DNA from: Apostichopus japonicus | Taxonomy: Eukaryota; Echinodermata; Holothuroidea; Aspidochirotida; Stichopodidae | NCBI RefSeq assembly: GCF_037975245.1 | Contig: NC_092561.1 | Span: 6,555,001-6,619,000 of the forward strand | DNA length: 64,000 nucleotides | Direction: 5' to 3' | Shown here: in pieces, positions 63,190-64,000 of the stretch | How positions within the stretch are numbered: position 1 is the stretch's first letter | Layout of the letters: every line of letters begins with the position of its first letter | Notes under the pieces: model-generated | Databases searched by the model: none | What the model was told of the DNA's origin: nothing | The model's input: the letters and a program-made list of their open reading frames with translations, nothing else | Translations under genes and position numbers: made by a program

Positions 63190-63300
63190 CATATAATTAT
63201 GATTACATATATATATATATATATATATATAGATGTGGGGCCTATATATATTACAGATACATAATATTAAACATATTATAGCTATGTACCTATATATATA
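63154..63300. repeat. (TA)n blocks with GGCCTATATA islands
   Basis: Two (TA)n tracts (about 63157-63187 and 63208-63231) and a shorter one near 63291, with GGCATATA and GGGGCCTATATA between them, resembling the AGGCCT-(TA)n tract in the MRF intron. Confidence 0.85.
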
Positions 63301-63374
63301 GATATTCCTACCGATTATCCGTTGTGTAATTATCCCGTAGTCCCGAATAATAATTATCCTCGATCTTAATTAGT

Positions 63375-63790
63375 GATATGTGTGTAAGTACAAGTTACCG
63401 AACAGGTCTCCAATTAGACCATGTCAAGCGGCGAAGCGCGCCCCCGTTCATTTCCGCGCGGAAGTTCGGACCATGCAACAGAAGTCCGTTACGTTGTGCA
63501 AGATTCATAGAGGCGCAACCAAGCGTGATAAAACACCTCCCAATCCGTAGCTTAAGATATATTTAAGCCTGCGGGTTGGTCACACGTGCGAGGTGGTGTG
63601 GCCCGCAGAAAATTCAACGTCTCTCCCTGTATTCTTTCTAATTTTGGTTTTCTTTTTCTTTTCTTTTTTTTTTAATTTCTTTTCTTCTTATTCTCTCTCT
63701 CTCTCAATTTTTTGACAACCTTGTAATAAAATATTTGAGAAATCAATCAACGACCCGGATTGTCGTTCGCCGCCATTCTCGAGCCTCCTC
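63375..63790 (+). promoter_or_regulatory. LTR-like or promoter-like GC-rich segment
   Basis: A GC-rich stretch (63428-63530) leads to TATATTTAAG (63558-63567). Just after it lies a hairpin, CTGCGGG (63570-63576) pairing with CCCGCAG (63602-63608). Further on come an AATAAA (63725-63730) and a CpG-rich tail ending near 63800. TATA box, R-like hairpin, poly(A) signal and short U5-like tail in this order is the plan of an LTR, so a solo LTR is the favoured reading. TG...CA ends and a target duplication were not found. A host promoter is the alternative. Confidence 0.35.
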
Positions 63791-64000
63791 GAATAAGGAT
63801 TCTGAATATCAATTTTTCTTTTAATATTATTAATCGTCAAGAATACCATCAAAATATATTAAGATATATGATCGACTTAAAGGTTATATATAGATGAATA
63901 AGATGAATTTAAGAAGATTAGAGATGTTATTACAAATTTTAACTAGCCAGTTCTTGTGAAAGAAGTGAAATAAAATGCTCTTCCTGTGGGATTATAAAGT
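63791..64000. other. Noncoding end of window
   Basis: AT-rich; no primer-binding site or gag-like frame follows the LTR-like segment within the window. Confidence 0.4.

Overview
The window is animal DNA: AT-rich, nearly free of long open reading frames, and crowded with short non-autonomous transposons, tRNA-derived SINEs, minisatellites, (TA)n microsatellites and an unusual number of poly(C)/poly(G) runs. No prokaryotic gene organisation, CRISPR array or long intact transposon ORF is visible. The SINE types and the one gene recognised suit a marine invertebrate deuterostome, most likely an echinoderm; that placement is inference and no species is claimed.

The only gene I recognise is the 3' part of a MyoD/Myf5-type myogenic bHLH (MRF) gene on the + strand. 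An 82-bp exon (47703-47784) with good splice sites continues in phase, across a 2837-bp intron, into the terminal exon (50622-50752). The terminal exon carries the C-terminal helix III signature of MRFs, SSLDCLSLIVESI, and ends at a TGA. A possible poly(A) signal lies at 51560. The bHLH exon is not present upstream, so intron 1 would have to exceed about 47.7 kb unless the assembly is broken. One short candidate exon is on the - strand at 40530-40586.

Layout. 1-20 kb: single-copy-looking AT-rich DNA with a palindromic transposon (1707-2018), a TTAA-flanked MITE (10677-11198) and a long (TA)n tract (17400-17475). 20.9-30 kb: a perfect 47-bp hairpin with a hammerhead-like core, then a block of tandem repeats (two diverged arrays of about 150 and 132 bp, a CCATA pentamer array, and a strict 80-bp minisatellite). 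32-39.4 kb: a second member of the palindromic transposon family (32296-32698), a LINE-like 3' end, a 20-21-bp array of GATATC palindromes (35122-35575), a MITE with a nested SINE (37961-38876) and another long palindromic MITE (38984-39390). 41.6-52 kb: a SINE, about 300 bp of (TA)n, and the MRF exons. 54.4-55.6 kb: two nearly identical hAT-type MITEs in opposite orientation, each with its own perfect 8-bp target duplication. 59-64 kb: tRNA-like SINE remnants, a MITE fragment, microsatellites and a GC-rich LTR- or promoter-like segment.

Two signals that ordinary annotation would miss run through the whole window. One is a bipartite motif (TGACCAT, then CTAGCATATTTG starting 17-20 bp later) in seven dispersed copies on both strands. 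The other is an excess of the perfect CRE palindrome TGACGTCA (ten copies).
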